Shown one piece after another: positions 13,171 through 25,802 of a stretch of 64,000 nucleotides of DNA. The DNA is from Ichthyophthirius multifiliis (lineage: Eukaryota > Ciliophora > Oligohymenophorea > Hymenostomatida), in contig NW_004085892.1 in NCBI RefSeq assembly GCF_000220395.1, forward strand, positions 55,051 to 119,050, read 5' to 3'. The position numbers were made by a program, and so were the translations under genes. The stretch's first letter is position 1. Each line of letters begins with the position of its first letter. Below the pieces are notes generated by a model, which was not told the DNA's origin, searched no databases, and saw nothing but the letters and a program-made list of their open reading frames with translations.

Positions 13171-13281
13171 TTAGAAAAAAAAAAAAATATATATTTTTCA
13201 AATAATCTTAACATATCATATTTTAATATAATTTTTATTTTTTCATATTTTTATGTATTAATATTTTTTTATATATTTATT

Positions 13282-13581
13282 TCAGTTTTTATTCTTATAT
13301 ATAGCTAATCCTTTTTAAGCTAATTCATTCTCCCATTGTTTTGATTCGCCTTCATATAAAATTTTTAATTTAGCATTTCTGGACATTTTAAGTTCTTTAA
13401 GAGCATATTTCATTTCTTCATCAATAATTTTTTTATTATACTTATTTTTATTTGAAGCATCATATTTAACTTTGCTTTCATGCCAATTGGTTATACGTGA
13501 CACACTATCTAATTTTTTAGCATATTGTTCTGATAATTGGTATTAGTCGTTCTTTTTTATTGTTCTTTAAATATTAATCAT
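13282..13581 (-). CDS. CFAP141: CFAP141-like microtubule inner protein
   Basis: Single-exon 99-residue protein, start CAT at 13579-13581 and stop TCA at 13282-13284 on the plus strand. The C-terminal half matches the CFAP141 (C1orf189) pattern: ALKELKMSRNAKLKILYEGE followed by SKQWENELAQKGLAIYKNK, corresponding to the human LALAKKQLLMVRQ...QQELNQMGKAFY region; the length is also right. CFAP141 is a small helical protein known from doublet-microtubule structures, including those of Tetrahymena. The protein is Lys- and Glu-rich, with one predicted long helix. It is convergent with the CFAP20-like gene; 111 bp separate the two stop codons. It could be another small axonemal helix protein, but the end motif is distinctive. 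Confidence 0.7.
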
Positions 13582-13841
13582 CTTTTTTTTTTGTAACTAT
13601 TTTTTTATTTTATTTTTAAAAAAAATTATTTATTAATTGAAAATATATTTTAATATAAGTTTTTAATTAAAAAATACATTATTTTTCTTTCTTTTATAAA
13701 AAAAAATAAAAAAAAAATTATAATAGTTTTTTAAAACCAATTGCAATAATAAAAAATATATTCATCAAAATAATTATCAATTATTTATTAATATATTGAA
13801 AAAAACAGCAAAATCAATTAAAAATAAAAAACCATATATAA

Positions 13842-14764
13842 ATGACTGAACAACCATTATAAAATGAATACGAAAAAAATATAAATTTAAATTCCCCTTA
13901 GGTTTTATAATTAAAAAATAAAGAAATATATATAGAAATGAATCTTGAGATTTCCAAAAAACAGTAAGAAACTGAAAAACAAATAGAATAGACTTAAAAA
14001 ACTATAAGTATAGAAGAGATAGATAAAAATATTCCATAAATATAATGCGATAGGTAAGGACATACATTAGTAAATAAAGTTTGTACAGTAAAAAGTTGTA
14101 ATAAAAGGCTCTTATGTGATTTATGTATTTAAAATGATCATGCTCCATTGAAGAAATATGCGAAAAGTTTCAGTGATTTTTTTAAATAAAAAAAACAGAA
14201 AAAAATGGTTAAAGATTAATAAATGACTGAAATTGAACATTTTTTAGAATAAAAAAAATATTTTAATAATAAACTGGATTTCGCATATAATATGGCCGTA
14301 TAAACTGTCGAAAACGAATATTAGTTGTTAATAAATTAAATTTTAGATTAAATAAATACTTCAAAATAAAAAATATTATAACAAAAAGAATAAAACTATA
14401 ATAAAGTTAAGGATGTACTTGATTATTTAGGAAATTAATTGAAGGAAATATATTTTGATATAGACTAGGAAATACAAAAGATTTTCGAAGTAAAAGATTA
14501 TGAAGAAATGAATCAAATTATATTTAAAATTCTTGATTTTCCAAATTAGAAAAAAATAGATGAATCAATATAAAATTTCACCAATATTAATTAATATATA
14601 AAAGAATTTGAAAACGAAAATAATATTTAAATACTTAAATAAATAAAACCAGATATATAAAATTTAATCGAAGATTAATTAATGAAAATACACGAAGTAT
14701 AAAACGAATAAATAGATAACGAAGTAATTTATTAAAAAGTTTTTAAAAATATAAATTTATATAA

Positions 14765-14803
<39 letters not shown>

Positions 14804-15765
14804 TATAGTAAGAAAATATTGATTAAAATATATAAATATGGAATTCTAAAAGAATTATAAATTATAAAACATATTCAAGATCATTAGAACCTATTTTATG
14901 TGGTTGTGAAATTGATAAATAAACACTCGCTTTTGGTACAGGCAATCCTGGCAATAAAATTTTAATTTATGATCGTTTGTTGAATTAAATAATTAACGAA
15001 TTTACTGCTCATTCTAAATCTGTAATGTCCATATTACATTACCATGATACTATAGTTATAACTGGAGGCGCTGATATGCAAATAAAATTCTGGGATATTG
15101 AAGATTCTGAAAATTTTAAATCATTTACAGCACATACTGATTATATAATGAATTTGTAATAATTAAATCCAAAATTTTATAGTTCTTGCTCATTTGATAA
15201 TTCAATTAAGATATGGGCTTTCGACTCTACTTCTGATACTCCTCAGGGTACTTTAATGGGACATAAAAATGGTGTTTTTTAAGTTATTGCTTTATAATAA
15301 GAAAGTATTATTGCCAGTTGTTCGGCTGATAATAATATTAAAATTTGGAATATAAAAAGATTTGAATGCTTTTGTACACTTAAAGGACATAAAAATTAAG
15401 TAAATTCAATTGCTAAATTTTCTGAAGATTAAAATTTAATTATTAGTGGAGGAGATGATAAAAATTTAATTTTGTGGAATTGGGAAAATTAGGAATAAAT
15501 TAAAGTTGTTAATTGTGTTAATTTTTGTATTTGGGATATTAGACTTATGAATGATGGGAATTCAATTGTTGCTTGTGGAGAAAATATGAGTATTGCAGTA
15601 GTTGATTTTGGTAATGGGAGTTTAATTTCTAATTTATTTGGACATAAAAGCTTTCCAAGGAGCTTGTTATATTTAAAAGGTGGAAATTTAGTTAGTTTTG
15701 GATATGATAGTTAGATTAAATTCTGGAAAAGTAAAAATAAATAAAGTGTGATTTAGTTAAATTGA
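13842..15765 (+). CDS. B-box zinc finger / coiled-coil / WD40 protein
   Basis: Two exons: 13842-14723 and 14809-15765 (TGA at 15763-15765), 612 residues. Residues about 68-100 form a B-box-like zinc site (CDRQGHTLV, VCTVKSCNKR, LLCDLCIQNDHAPLKKY). A long Gln/Lys/Glu-rich coiled-coil segment follows to about residue 294. The second exon encodes a seven-blade WD40 propeller with repeats ending IKFWDI, IKIWAF, IKIWNI, LILWNW and IKFWKS; GH dipeptides open several blades (LMGHKNGVF, LKGHKNQVNSI). This tripartite layout resembles TRIM-like proteins without a RING finger and is common in ciliates. The partner or substrate is unknown. The donor at 14724 (GTAATT) was preferred over a GTTTTT 17 nt downstream; both keep frame. 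Confidence 0.82.
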
Positions 15766-16522
15766 TTTTTTTTTTTTAATTAAAAAAAAAAATACTTATA
15801 CACAAAATTTTATTTTAAATATTTTTATGTGAATTATTTTTGTTTTAACAAAAAAATCATTTATTATTTAGACTTTTTAATGTTTCCTCCTTTAATTATT
15901 TTAAGGTTTTTTTTTATTCATCTGTTAATAAATTGCTTTCTTCTTCTTGAATATTTTTTCCTATTTATTATATATTTTTCATTTTTTATAAATCTTAAAC
16001 ATAATTTTCCCTTTTTTTTTTTTGGTTTTTTTTTTTTTATGCAATATAATATTTTATAATGTTAAAAAAATTAATAATTATTTTAAATACCATTATTATA
16101 AAAACATTTCATATTATTTATCACTAGCTTTTTAATGCTATTTAAATTCTTATTAGACATATGCATTTCCTTTTTATATTAAAAATTTATTAAAATAATA
16201 TTATTATTAATATTATATTATAAATTTATATTATTTTAAATATTTCTACCAAATGATCGCATTTCTAAAGGCAATTTTTTCTGTGTAATCTTAATATATT
16301 TAAATATACAAACAATCCTTATTTTTTAAATTATCTAATTTATTCATTTTTTATTTAACTTTAAATGTTATTTTTATTAAATATTATAAAATAAAATTAT
16401 TAAAATAACCTTAATTTTTTCAAAATAATTATAAAAATAAATAAATGTCTTTTTAAATTTAATATAAAGAAGATTTATGTGTATTTTACTAAAATAAATT
16501 AAAAAAAGAAATACTTATAAAA

Positions 16523-16561
<39 letters not shown>

Positions 16562-18347
16562 GTTTATATTGATTTTTTTCTTTAATATTTTATTAAAAAT
16601 TCAATCGTAAAAAAAAAATTAGTTATTTATTTTTTCTCCATTTTTTTGTCTTTGTTAATATAAAAATAGGAATAAATAAGTTAAATAAAAATAATATTTT
16701 ATTGTACAATTTTTTTTATATAATTATTAACAATTCATAATAATAGTCTATTTATTTATTTTTAATCTATATTTAAAGTTTAGTAATTATCCAATATTTT
16801 TTTTATAGAAAAAAAATAATATTTTTACTAAAACAATACATTAAAAATATCAAAACAATATTAAATATTAAAAAAGAAAAATATTTCTAAACATTAATAA
16901 AATAATTTTAATTAAAAAGTTTTTATTTTTGTTTAAAATATCAAAAGGTAATAATAAAATTTATATATAATTACAAAATATAGCCTTTTATTATTATAGT
17001 AATTAAAATTTTAAATTAGAAATTAATAAGTCTATATTAACATTTATTTTTTAAAAATAAAATATAATAATTGGAAAAGAAAAATATAAACTATCATTAT
17101 ATTTTTATAAAATTTTTTAAAAGTGGATTTTTCGTTATTAATCTATTTTTTATTTTAATAATAAGTATTCAGTGCTCAATTAATTTTTCCTAAGGTCTTT
17201 AAATTTCTAACCTACTTTTAACTCAATTAATTATTTTTAAATTTATAAAAAATTCTAATATTTTACAAAATAAATAAAAGTATTAGATATAAAATATATT
17301 ATTATTTACTTTTTAATAATTAATGTAAAGTTATTTATTTAAAATATATAAATATTATATATCTTTAACATTATATATGATTTTAATTTAAATTAAATAA
17401 ATGAATTTTTTTTCAAATTTATAATATATATTTAATAAATTTAAAATATTTAAAATATAAAATTTATATATTTTTTGTAAAAAAGAAAATTAATATATTT
17501 AAAATTTATATTTATTTTACAAAATTATTTAATAAATTATATAATATACTTTAATTAAATAAAAATAATTATATTATAGAAAATCTATTTTTTTAATTAT
17601 ATTATGTGTTTTAAAATATATATTATAAACCATATATATATATATATATATAATAAAAAAATAAAAAATAGATATAAATTAATTTAAATATTATAAATAT
17701 AATAGAATTTAAATATAAATATTAATAAATCTATTTATTTTTATATTTAAATATAAGTTTATATAAATATTTAATAAATAAATATAATATATCAAAATAA
17801 ATTTTAATATTCATTAAAAAGCAACATTTATTGCAATAATTATTTATTTAAATGAAAAATAAACCTTTTTTTAAAAAGAATACATTAAAATATAATGTTA
17901 TTTTAAATAACTGTATTTGATTTTGTTTTAAACTCCTTTAATGATCTTGATTATTAGTAATATTTTAAATTTTAAAATATTGCTTAGATTGTTAAGATTA
18001 TTTATTTAAATTATTGAATAGTTTTATTAAGATATTTGTAATTTTTAAATAATAAAAAACATTATATTTTAAAAGTGCTATAAATTAATTATTTTTTACT
18101 TTAATTAAAAAAATCTAAATATTTAAGCATTTTGTAAAATATTATTATGTATTTTTTTTTTAATTTGATTATTTTTTTTATTTATAATATTTTAGCATTA
18201 TAATAATTATCTTTATTATTATCAAAAATGTATTAATATTATAATAAATATTTTTGTTTTTATAATTTTGATTTAAAAATCTATATAATATAATAAAGGT
18301 AAATAAAGGATATATTATATATATAATTATATATAAAAATTTTAAAA
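15766..18347. other. 2.6 kb gene-free spacer
   Basis: A+T-rich with (TA)n tracts near 16526-16558 and 17633-17652. A plus-strand frame at 15829-16059 is just Phe/Leu/Ile from T runs. Nothing else looks coding or structured. Confidence 0.55.
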
Positions 18348-20123
18348 ATGGATATAATTATATAAGAAATAGATAGAATAGTAAATGATCCAAATATTAC
18401 AAACGAAAATTTAAATTAATTCACTTAAGAATTATACAATTAAATAGAAAAAATGCAAATCAATTTATAATAAAAAAAAGATTAAAATATTTAGAATATA
18501 GATAATAATAATGAATAATAAATTTTTCCTTAATTTTTAGATAAAGAAATATAAAAATTAATAAATATATTATAAAATGATAATAATTAATACAATAAAT
18601 CCTATAAATCAAGTCAAATAATAGTCTAATTATTCAAAAATGAGTTGATATAAAAAATAGAAAAACCTACTACATAAATTAATTTGATAAATATTATATG
18701 GAATTGCATAAATATATTAAATGGTTTAGAAGTATGTACTTATTTAAAAAAAATAATAAATTTTATAATTTAAATTAATCCAAAAAATGAAATCGATTAT
18801 TAAAATTATGCCGAAAATAATAATTCAATATAAAAATAAGATAATAAAAAAAATAAATTAAATGATGTCCTTTATCTATCTGAAAGTACTGATTTTGGAA
18901 AAAAAATATAGGCTTTGGAATTATTATTGGATGTTTTTTCAGATTGTGAAAATTATTCTTAATAAATAGATCTTTTTTGTTAAATTTCTTAAATAATGAG
19001 AACATTATGTAGAATTCCATTAAAAATGGAAAAATAAGAAAAATAAATTAGAGATTTTATAATATATTTAAGTAAATTTATACTGACTTTAATAGTTTAT
19101 CCCAAAGTTAAAGTAGAATTCGAAAAACCAAAAAGTTTGCAAAAATTTAAGTTTTTTTTACATTTAGATGAAGAATATATATATAAAAAAAATACTTCTT
19201 AAGAAAAAGAATAAAAATAAGTTTAAATATAAATATGAATATATATTTATATATATTTTATAGTAGAATAGATAAATTGAATTTGTTATGAATTATGAAA
19301 TTTTAGGAATTAATAATGTATTAAAAAATATAGACTCTATTTATGGAAATTTAGCTTTAGTAGTAAATTGTTTACTTTTATTTCCAAAAGATTAAGAAAT
19401 AGTGAAATATTGTCTAAATATTTTAAGAATTATTTACAAGTCTTTTCCTTTATTTCGAGAAAATTTATAAAATCCAATAATTTCGGCTTTTTAAAATGTC
19501 GAGAAAGAAAATGTATAATTAGCAGCGACTTTTCTATTTGAAATATAAGATGAATTTTAGGATATTATTTAAAATTAAAAAAATGGAAAAATATTTGAAC
19601 TCATTTAATCTGAATTTTTTAATAAAAAATATATTTAAGATACTATTTTTAATACAAATATTTAACTTTTTTAAAATTTAATTATGAGAAATACTTTTGC
19701 ATAATCTTATATTATTGAAGCCGAAAAATGTAATAATTAATTTATATATTTTTTTTTTTTTAATTTTTTTTTTTTTTTGCTTTTAAAGGTTATATATATA
19801 ATGTGGAAATAAAAATCCCTTTTAGTATTTTATATATAGGATTCGCAACATTAAAATATGATATAGGTGTTAAAATTAGTAACGTTAATTTATAAAATAA
19901 AAATTTGAATATTGTTTATTTGGATGAAAGAATTAATTGTTCACTAAATCCTCATAAAGTACTACTTTTGGTTGAAAAACCAGGAATTTTCTAAATTGAG
20001 TTTAACAATAGTTATAGTTGGTATAATGAAAAAAATTTAAGGTTTAGATGCTTAATTTTAGAACCTGAGAATAAAAATACTGTATAAAATTTAGAAAAGT
20101 ATATATATGATGAAGATATTTGA
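18348..20123 (+). CDS. Uncharacterised helical protein with C-terminal GOLD-like beta domain
   Basis: Exons 18348-19220, 19264-19729 and 19789-20123 (TGA); phases agree and give 557 residues. The first 400 or so residues are helical and Gln/Asn-rich with segments like ARM or clathrin-adaptor helices (ALELLLDVFSDCENYSQQI, VLKNIDSIYGNLALVVNCLL). The last exon is beta-rich: VEIKIPFSILYIGFATLKY, ISNVNLQNKNLNIVYLDER, HKVLLLVEKPGIFQIEFNN. That alternation with a late Trp/Tyr strand (NSYSWYNEKNLRFRCLIL) resembles GOLD domains found in lipid-transfer and trafficking proteins. No catalytic motif is visible. The fold calls are by eye only. Confidence 0.65.
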
Positions 20124-20575
20124 TATTTTTATAATTAATAAAAAATATTTTAATTATATTTAAACAAAAATAAAAATTTATATATTTATTTAAAGAATAA
20201 GTAAAAAATAGAAAAACTGTTTTAATTTTTTTATGGATTTATATTTTAAATAATTAAAAAAAAAAATTAACATTTCTCTTAAAACAAAAAAATTATTTAT
20301 ATATATATATATTCTTATTGGAAATAAAATTAAAAAAATAAAAAATATAAAAAATTAAATTTATTAAAATATATATATAAATATATATTTATATTTATAT
20401 ATATATATATATATATATAAAAATATAAAAATTTTAAAATTAAATATTTTTATAATTTTTTTTTTATTATTATAATTATATAATACTTTAGATTAAAGAT
20501 AAATTTTTTAAATAAAAATACTGCATATAAAATATATCAAATTTACAAAAAGTTTATATAAAATAAAAAAATTTA
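20124..20575. other. Spacer between convergent genes
   Basis: A+T-rich, with a (TA)n tract near 20370-20420. Nothing else is seen. Confidence 0.5.
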
Positions 20576-22397
20576 TCATATTTTTATTTTGATAGAATTT
20601 AAATATTTTAAACACAAACCTAACCTTTTAATACTATTTTTTTATCCAAGAATTTCACAAGTTAATCCGATAGGATAATTATGATAATATCCTGTAAATG
20701 CAAATCTAGATAAAGGCAAAATATTATTTTAAAATTCTTTACTTTTGATAGTTTAAGAATATTTAAAAATACTATTATTTATAATATTTTCCTTAAATTC
20801 ATTTTAATTAATATTTTTATTAAAAATGGTTATAATATCTTTCAAAGCCTAAATACATTTATCTATATCATCCTAGTTTTTCATTAAAATATCTTTAGAT
20901 TTTTAAGATAAATAGTCATTTTCAAAATCAGGTTCTTTAAAAAAAAAATAGAATCTTTTCATTTCTTTAAAAGTCCTAATTCTATTAGTAATAATTTCAC
21001 AAATTTAAATTATTTAATGTTCTTCTGTTTTATCAATTTCTTAGTGCAAATGTTTAGGCATATTTTCCTTTAATCTTTGTTTAAAATCTTTCACTAAATT
21101 AGATCTTTCATGTATTTATTCGATTTCAATTTTCTCTATAGGCTAGAATAAAAGAGAATATTTTTCCCTTATAAAATATTTGTTTAAATAAAGCAATTTC
21201 TCTCCATCGAATTATTCATCTTTTTCCTTAATATTTTATATAGAAAAATCATTTATAACATTATTAATTTATTTTATTTCTTTTTTTATTTCATCAAATT
21301 TATTTTCTATTAGGTTATTTTTTGAATTTTATTTTTTTTCTTCTTCTTCTTTTTTTTTTTCACCTTTTTTTTAAAAAGAAGAAAGCACGTAACTACTAAG
21401 ACTTTCAAAAATAACTCCCTAATCTAATAAATTCTATATATTTAATAATTAATAAGATTGTTTATTATCTAATTATTGACCATTTATCTATATAATTATA
21501 TATATTTATATATTTAAGAAAAAATATAAATACTCCTTTATAATCAGGTAAATGCATAAAAATAGGAACGTATTCAATCCCAAGTTATTAATAAATTATT
21601 TTTTATTTAGGAATATCCCTCATCCAGTTATTTTCTCTTATAATATGAGTAAATTTCATTACATAATCATCTACGGCATTTGCAAAAGGAAAAGTTGGGT
21701 TTCCATCAGTTTTAATAATAACAAAATAAGTTAATAAAGATGAATGTATTTAAAATTCTTATTAGTTTTATAATGAATCTTTATATTTTTAATTTTATTG
21801 TATTTGTTCTTAGGAAGTATTTAAACGTACTGTATAAGGAGTTTTTTTTTATAATTTTACTTCTATTTATTCTTCTGTGAGTTTTAAACAAGTTCCTTCG
21901 TAAATAAATTAGTTATTTTATTACATTTATTTAAATTTTTTTATTTCGTCGTGTGAACAAAAACATCTGAAAGCTTTTTTCTCTTTTATTAATTTTTCTG
22001 AATAATCCTGGTATATATTCTTTCTTTAACTACAGAAATATGGACCATATTTACCTTCGTTTTCAGTAAATTAATTATATGGACCTATATATATTTAATA
22101 TTTTTTTTTTTTAACAAAAAAAAATATTTGTATATAATCTAAATTACCTTCATCCCATTATATGCCTGATTATTATAATATATTTATTTGATTTTTAAAG
22201 AAATTCTATTAATTAGGCTTTTAATCTAAATCATCTATTCTTAAAACAAATGAACCACCTTTGCTTCTGGCAAATATAAAATTTAAAATTGCAGACCTTA
22301 AATGATTCATATTCATATGATTATAAGGGTTTAATGAATATCTAACCCTAATATTATGAAAAGTAGAACAAAAAGAATAATTTCTTTTAAAGAACAT
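20576..22397 (-). CDS. Glutamyl-tRNA synthetase-like protein, bacterial/mitochondrial type
   Basis: Three exons on the minus strand: 22148-22397, 21534-22084 and 20576-21487 (stop at 20576-20578). The family is clear: [20 protein letters not shown] then [79 protein letters not shown], and a C-terminal [19 protein letters not shown] like the anticodon-binding end of GluRS. The first residues ([16 protein letters not shown]) look like a mitochondrial presequence. GluRS charges tRNA-Glu, and in organelles often tRNA-Gln for later amidation. Unusually, the HIGH position reads NMNH and the KMSKS position (KLSKR in relatives) reads QLDNK, so both ATP-binding signatures are eroded. A Lys/Glu-rich insertion follows at about 21340-21390. 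The gene lies 180 bp downstream of MSH6 on the same strand. Confidence 0.8.
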
Positions 22398-22577
22398 TCT
22401 ATTTAGTATTTTTATTGTATTTAATAGTATATATTTTTATATATGAATTTTTAGTTTTAAATTTATACATTATATATATATTTAAATAAAAAAAACTAAT
22501 TCATAAATATGCATGTAAACATAATATTATTTATATACTTAAAATAAAAATTTAATATTCTAAAATAAAATATATAA

Positions 22578-23004
22578 TCACTAATTCCCAATTTGAAATA
22601 AATTATTCAGAAACATCAAAGAACTTCTATATTGACTTTCAAAAATAATTTAATGATCAAATCCTACATATTCAAGTAAATTAAAAGCCTAAACATTCAT
22701 ACATTCACCTTCTACTAATTTATACAAAAACTAAATATTTTAATAATTATTATTTGCAAATTTAAAGTCCATTCTAAATAAGCCAACATTCTGAAAACCC
22801 CTAAATAAATCCAAAAGTAAATTCTAATTGGTACAAAACATAATTAATCCCATATTTTTTTCAAGTAAATATTTTAAAACGCTAATAGCAAAACAGACAC
22901 CATCATAAGTAGAAGTACCTATACGCAAAATATATTTCCATTTTTTGTTTTATTGAGTTAATTAGAAAAAAATATAAAATTATTATAATATATATATATA
23001 TGTA

Positions 23005-23046
<42 letters not shown>

Positions 23047-25802
23047 TATAAATATATTATATACCTCTTCCTAATTCATCAATAAGGACTAAACTTTTAT
23101 TATTTGCTTTATTTATTATCTAAAGAGTTTCTTCTAATTCTATATAGAATGTACTTTTTCCATATTCAAGTAATTCAGACATCCCTATCCGAGAAAAAAT
23201 GTTTTCAAAAGGTGTCAAAATCATATATTCACAAGGTAAAAAGCAACCTATTTAAGCCAAAATAACATTAAGAGCAACCATTCTTAATGTAGTTGATTTT
23301 CCGCCCATATTAGGTCCTGTGATAATATAAGCTTAGTATGATAATTAATTAGAACAGTTTATATTTTATTTTTGAAATGATAAAAAAATATTATTAGGTA
23401 CATATTCTTTGTTTTTATTATTTTATTATATTAAGGGATATTTTCCTTTTATTATTTATACGAAATTTTATGTATTTTATTCTTATATTATTATTGGTTT
23501 TGTTTTTTTTTAAGAAAAAATATTTAAAGAAATTAAACAATCTAGTTCTGATAGTGTGGAAATTAAATTTTTAAAAAAGTGCCTTTTTTAAAAAACTTCT
23601 TCGAATATCTCACTTACGAAATTTGCAAGAATCTACTTTATTTCGTCTTCTAAATACTCTACTTTTTCAATTAAAAAAATAAGTTCTTTTGTGTAAAATC
23701 TCTAAGTGGTTTTTGTTATAGAAACTAATTCAAAATGGGAAAGCTTTCCGTATTTTTTTATTATTTAAATAGGAAATTCAAGCTAAAAGGGACCTTTTTG
23801 GTGCGAATAAATAATCCTTTAGTCATTATCATATAATTTTTTTATATCTTCTAGATATATATTGAGTTAATTTTCTAAGTTTTTTAATTCTTCGACTTTT
23901 TTATCATACTAAGGACAGGTTTTAGGAGATGGAGTAGGTATTTTAGATTCTTTTAGCCATTAAATTTTATTCTCTATGTTTTTAATTTCAATAGAAATTT
24001 ATTAGAAATTTGCTGGACTTACTAAATTTATTAAATAAGGTGTTTAGAATATATATTAACAATCTTAAAAAGCTTCTTTTAATTAAAAAAGTATAAATTT
24101 AATATTTTCAAAGAAATTCTTTAGTTATTTTAATCTTATTTAACTTATATTATCAAAATAAACACCTCTATCTAAAAGAAATAAAAATATTTGTATATAT
24201 ATATATATATTTAACCTGCTTTTATTTTAAAATCTATAACTAAATAAAGATACAAGAATATTTTATAAGTCTAGTAATTTAGCCATTTCTTTTTAAAAAG
24301 AAAGAATTAATTCATTATTATTTTATAAATCTTATATACAGTTTTGTCTTTATTCGATTTCTTATTTATCTATTAAAGGAAAACAAGTCCATTTTTGGAG
24401 CATTCTTTCACCAAAAGCAGTAACTGTATTATTAAGAATATCAAAAAGCGTATTTATTTAATTATTTTTCTATTAATTAAAAAACTATCCGTCATAAATA
24501 TTTAAATTAAAAAGAGTTTATTTATCTAAAACAAGTTTATTTTAATTTTATGTTTTTTCTTTAAAATTTATTTCCAAAAACCCATTTTTAATAGTTTATT
24601 AAGAAATAAGATTTTCGTTTAAATATTTACAAAGTATAATAACTGCTTTATTTTCTGAATTATTTTGCTTTAAAAAATCCGGGATATCAACTTTTTCGTT
24701 TATTTTTAAATTAATAAAATTAATTAAAGGCTTAGAAGGTAATAAATTTAATGTCTTTAAAAAATTCTCTTTATAAATAATTTCCGAAAAAACAAGAATT
24801 TCTAATGGATTATAAAAAAAAAGAATATTTTTCATTTCCTACATTTAATCCTCATCCTCTAAAAAAAAATCGAAAAAACACTTCCGCTTAAAACATCATA
24901 TATACAAAATTAATATTTAATAATTTATTTTTATTCATTTAGAATAGTTGTTTAAATAGGTTTTTCTTAAAAAATACTTAACATAATACTACTTTTAAAT
25001 TTTTTTAAATTTCCAAAAGATTAAATACAAACTGTTCCTTTAGAAAATATACTCACAAGTTATCTTTACATTAATTTATCAACTTCATTTATAAATCCCC
25101 ATTAAGCTTTTTATTAAGAAATTCTTTTTTTTGTTATTTTTCAGTTTCTATTTATTCAACTAAACCTACTTTATATCCATTTTATGTTAATAAAAATAAA
25201 TAATTTTCTAGCACTTCTTCTGGAAAGCCCACTTTATTTTTCTTTATATATTTTGGATTTAATACAAAAACACATATTTAAGCATCTTAATAGTATGCTT
25301 CATAGAATCTTGCAATTTTAAATAATATTAAAGTATCAAAATATTAGCTTTTTATTTGCCAATATTATTACATAATAGGCTTTTGCCTTTTTAATTATTC
25401 ATAAGATATTAAAAGTGAACTTTTATCGTAATCTTTTTAATTTACGTTATTACCATTTTTATCTTTAAGAATTTTTAAAAAATCAGGTAATTCGTCAGTT
25501 TCTTCCGGTTCTAAATCGTGCTTTTAATTTTTTTTAAAAACTAATTATTATGGGTTAATTATATCAAAAATTGTCTCGGTTTATGTGTTTAATGTTTGTT
25601 CAATTTCTTATTTTTCAATTTAATATTCTTCATCAAGTATTTAATTTTCTATTTCATTATTAGAGTTTTAATTGGAAACTATTTTATCGGTACATATATT
25701 ATAGAATTATTATTATTATTATTAAGAAATTGAGTCTGTTTTTTATTTAGATTAAGGTTTTTCATATTTTTATAATAATTTCAAAAAATCTTAATTATAC
25801 AT
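22578..25802 (-). CDS. MSH6: MutS homologue 6, DNA mismatch repair, with frame breaks
   Basis: MSH6 pairs with MSH2 to recognise base mismatches. Start 25802; introns 24168-24215 and 22919-23064; stop 22578-22580. The N-terminal tail is low-complexity, without a PWWP domain. The mismatch-binding region begins with YWQIKSQYFDTLILFKIARF and YEAYYQD, with KVGLVEQIET after it, the MSH6-type pattern. Core and lever segments follow (AFGERMLQKWTCFPLID; LIDKQEIEQRQNCIQDL). The ATPase has Walker A TGPNMGGKSTTLR and Walker B LVLIDELGRGTSTYDG. In the H-loop the usual STHYH reads CTNQN, and the later SYG motif is absent. Two single-base frame breaks interrupt homology: near the T8 run 25125-25132 and at the A9 run 24861-24869 (plus-strand bases). 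Each is repaired by one added base, so consensus error is likely. MSH6 rather than MSH2/3 is chosen from the YWQIKSQ and LAQIGCFLPCE motifs. Confidence 0.88.

Noticed and set aside
15829-16059. Plus-strand Phe-rich ORF
   Set aside because: It is made of T runs; there is no upstream or downstream coding context and no motif.
24847-24890. A 23-nt intron explaining the second MSH6 frame break
   Set aside because: The bases it would remove encode VFSIFF, which matches the conserved GKFFIGQF strand of MSH6; a one-base homopolymer error fits better.
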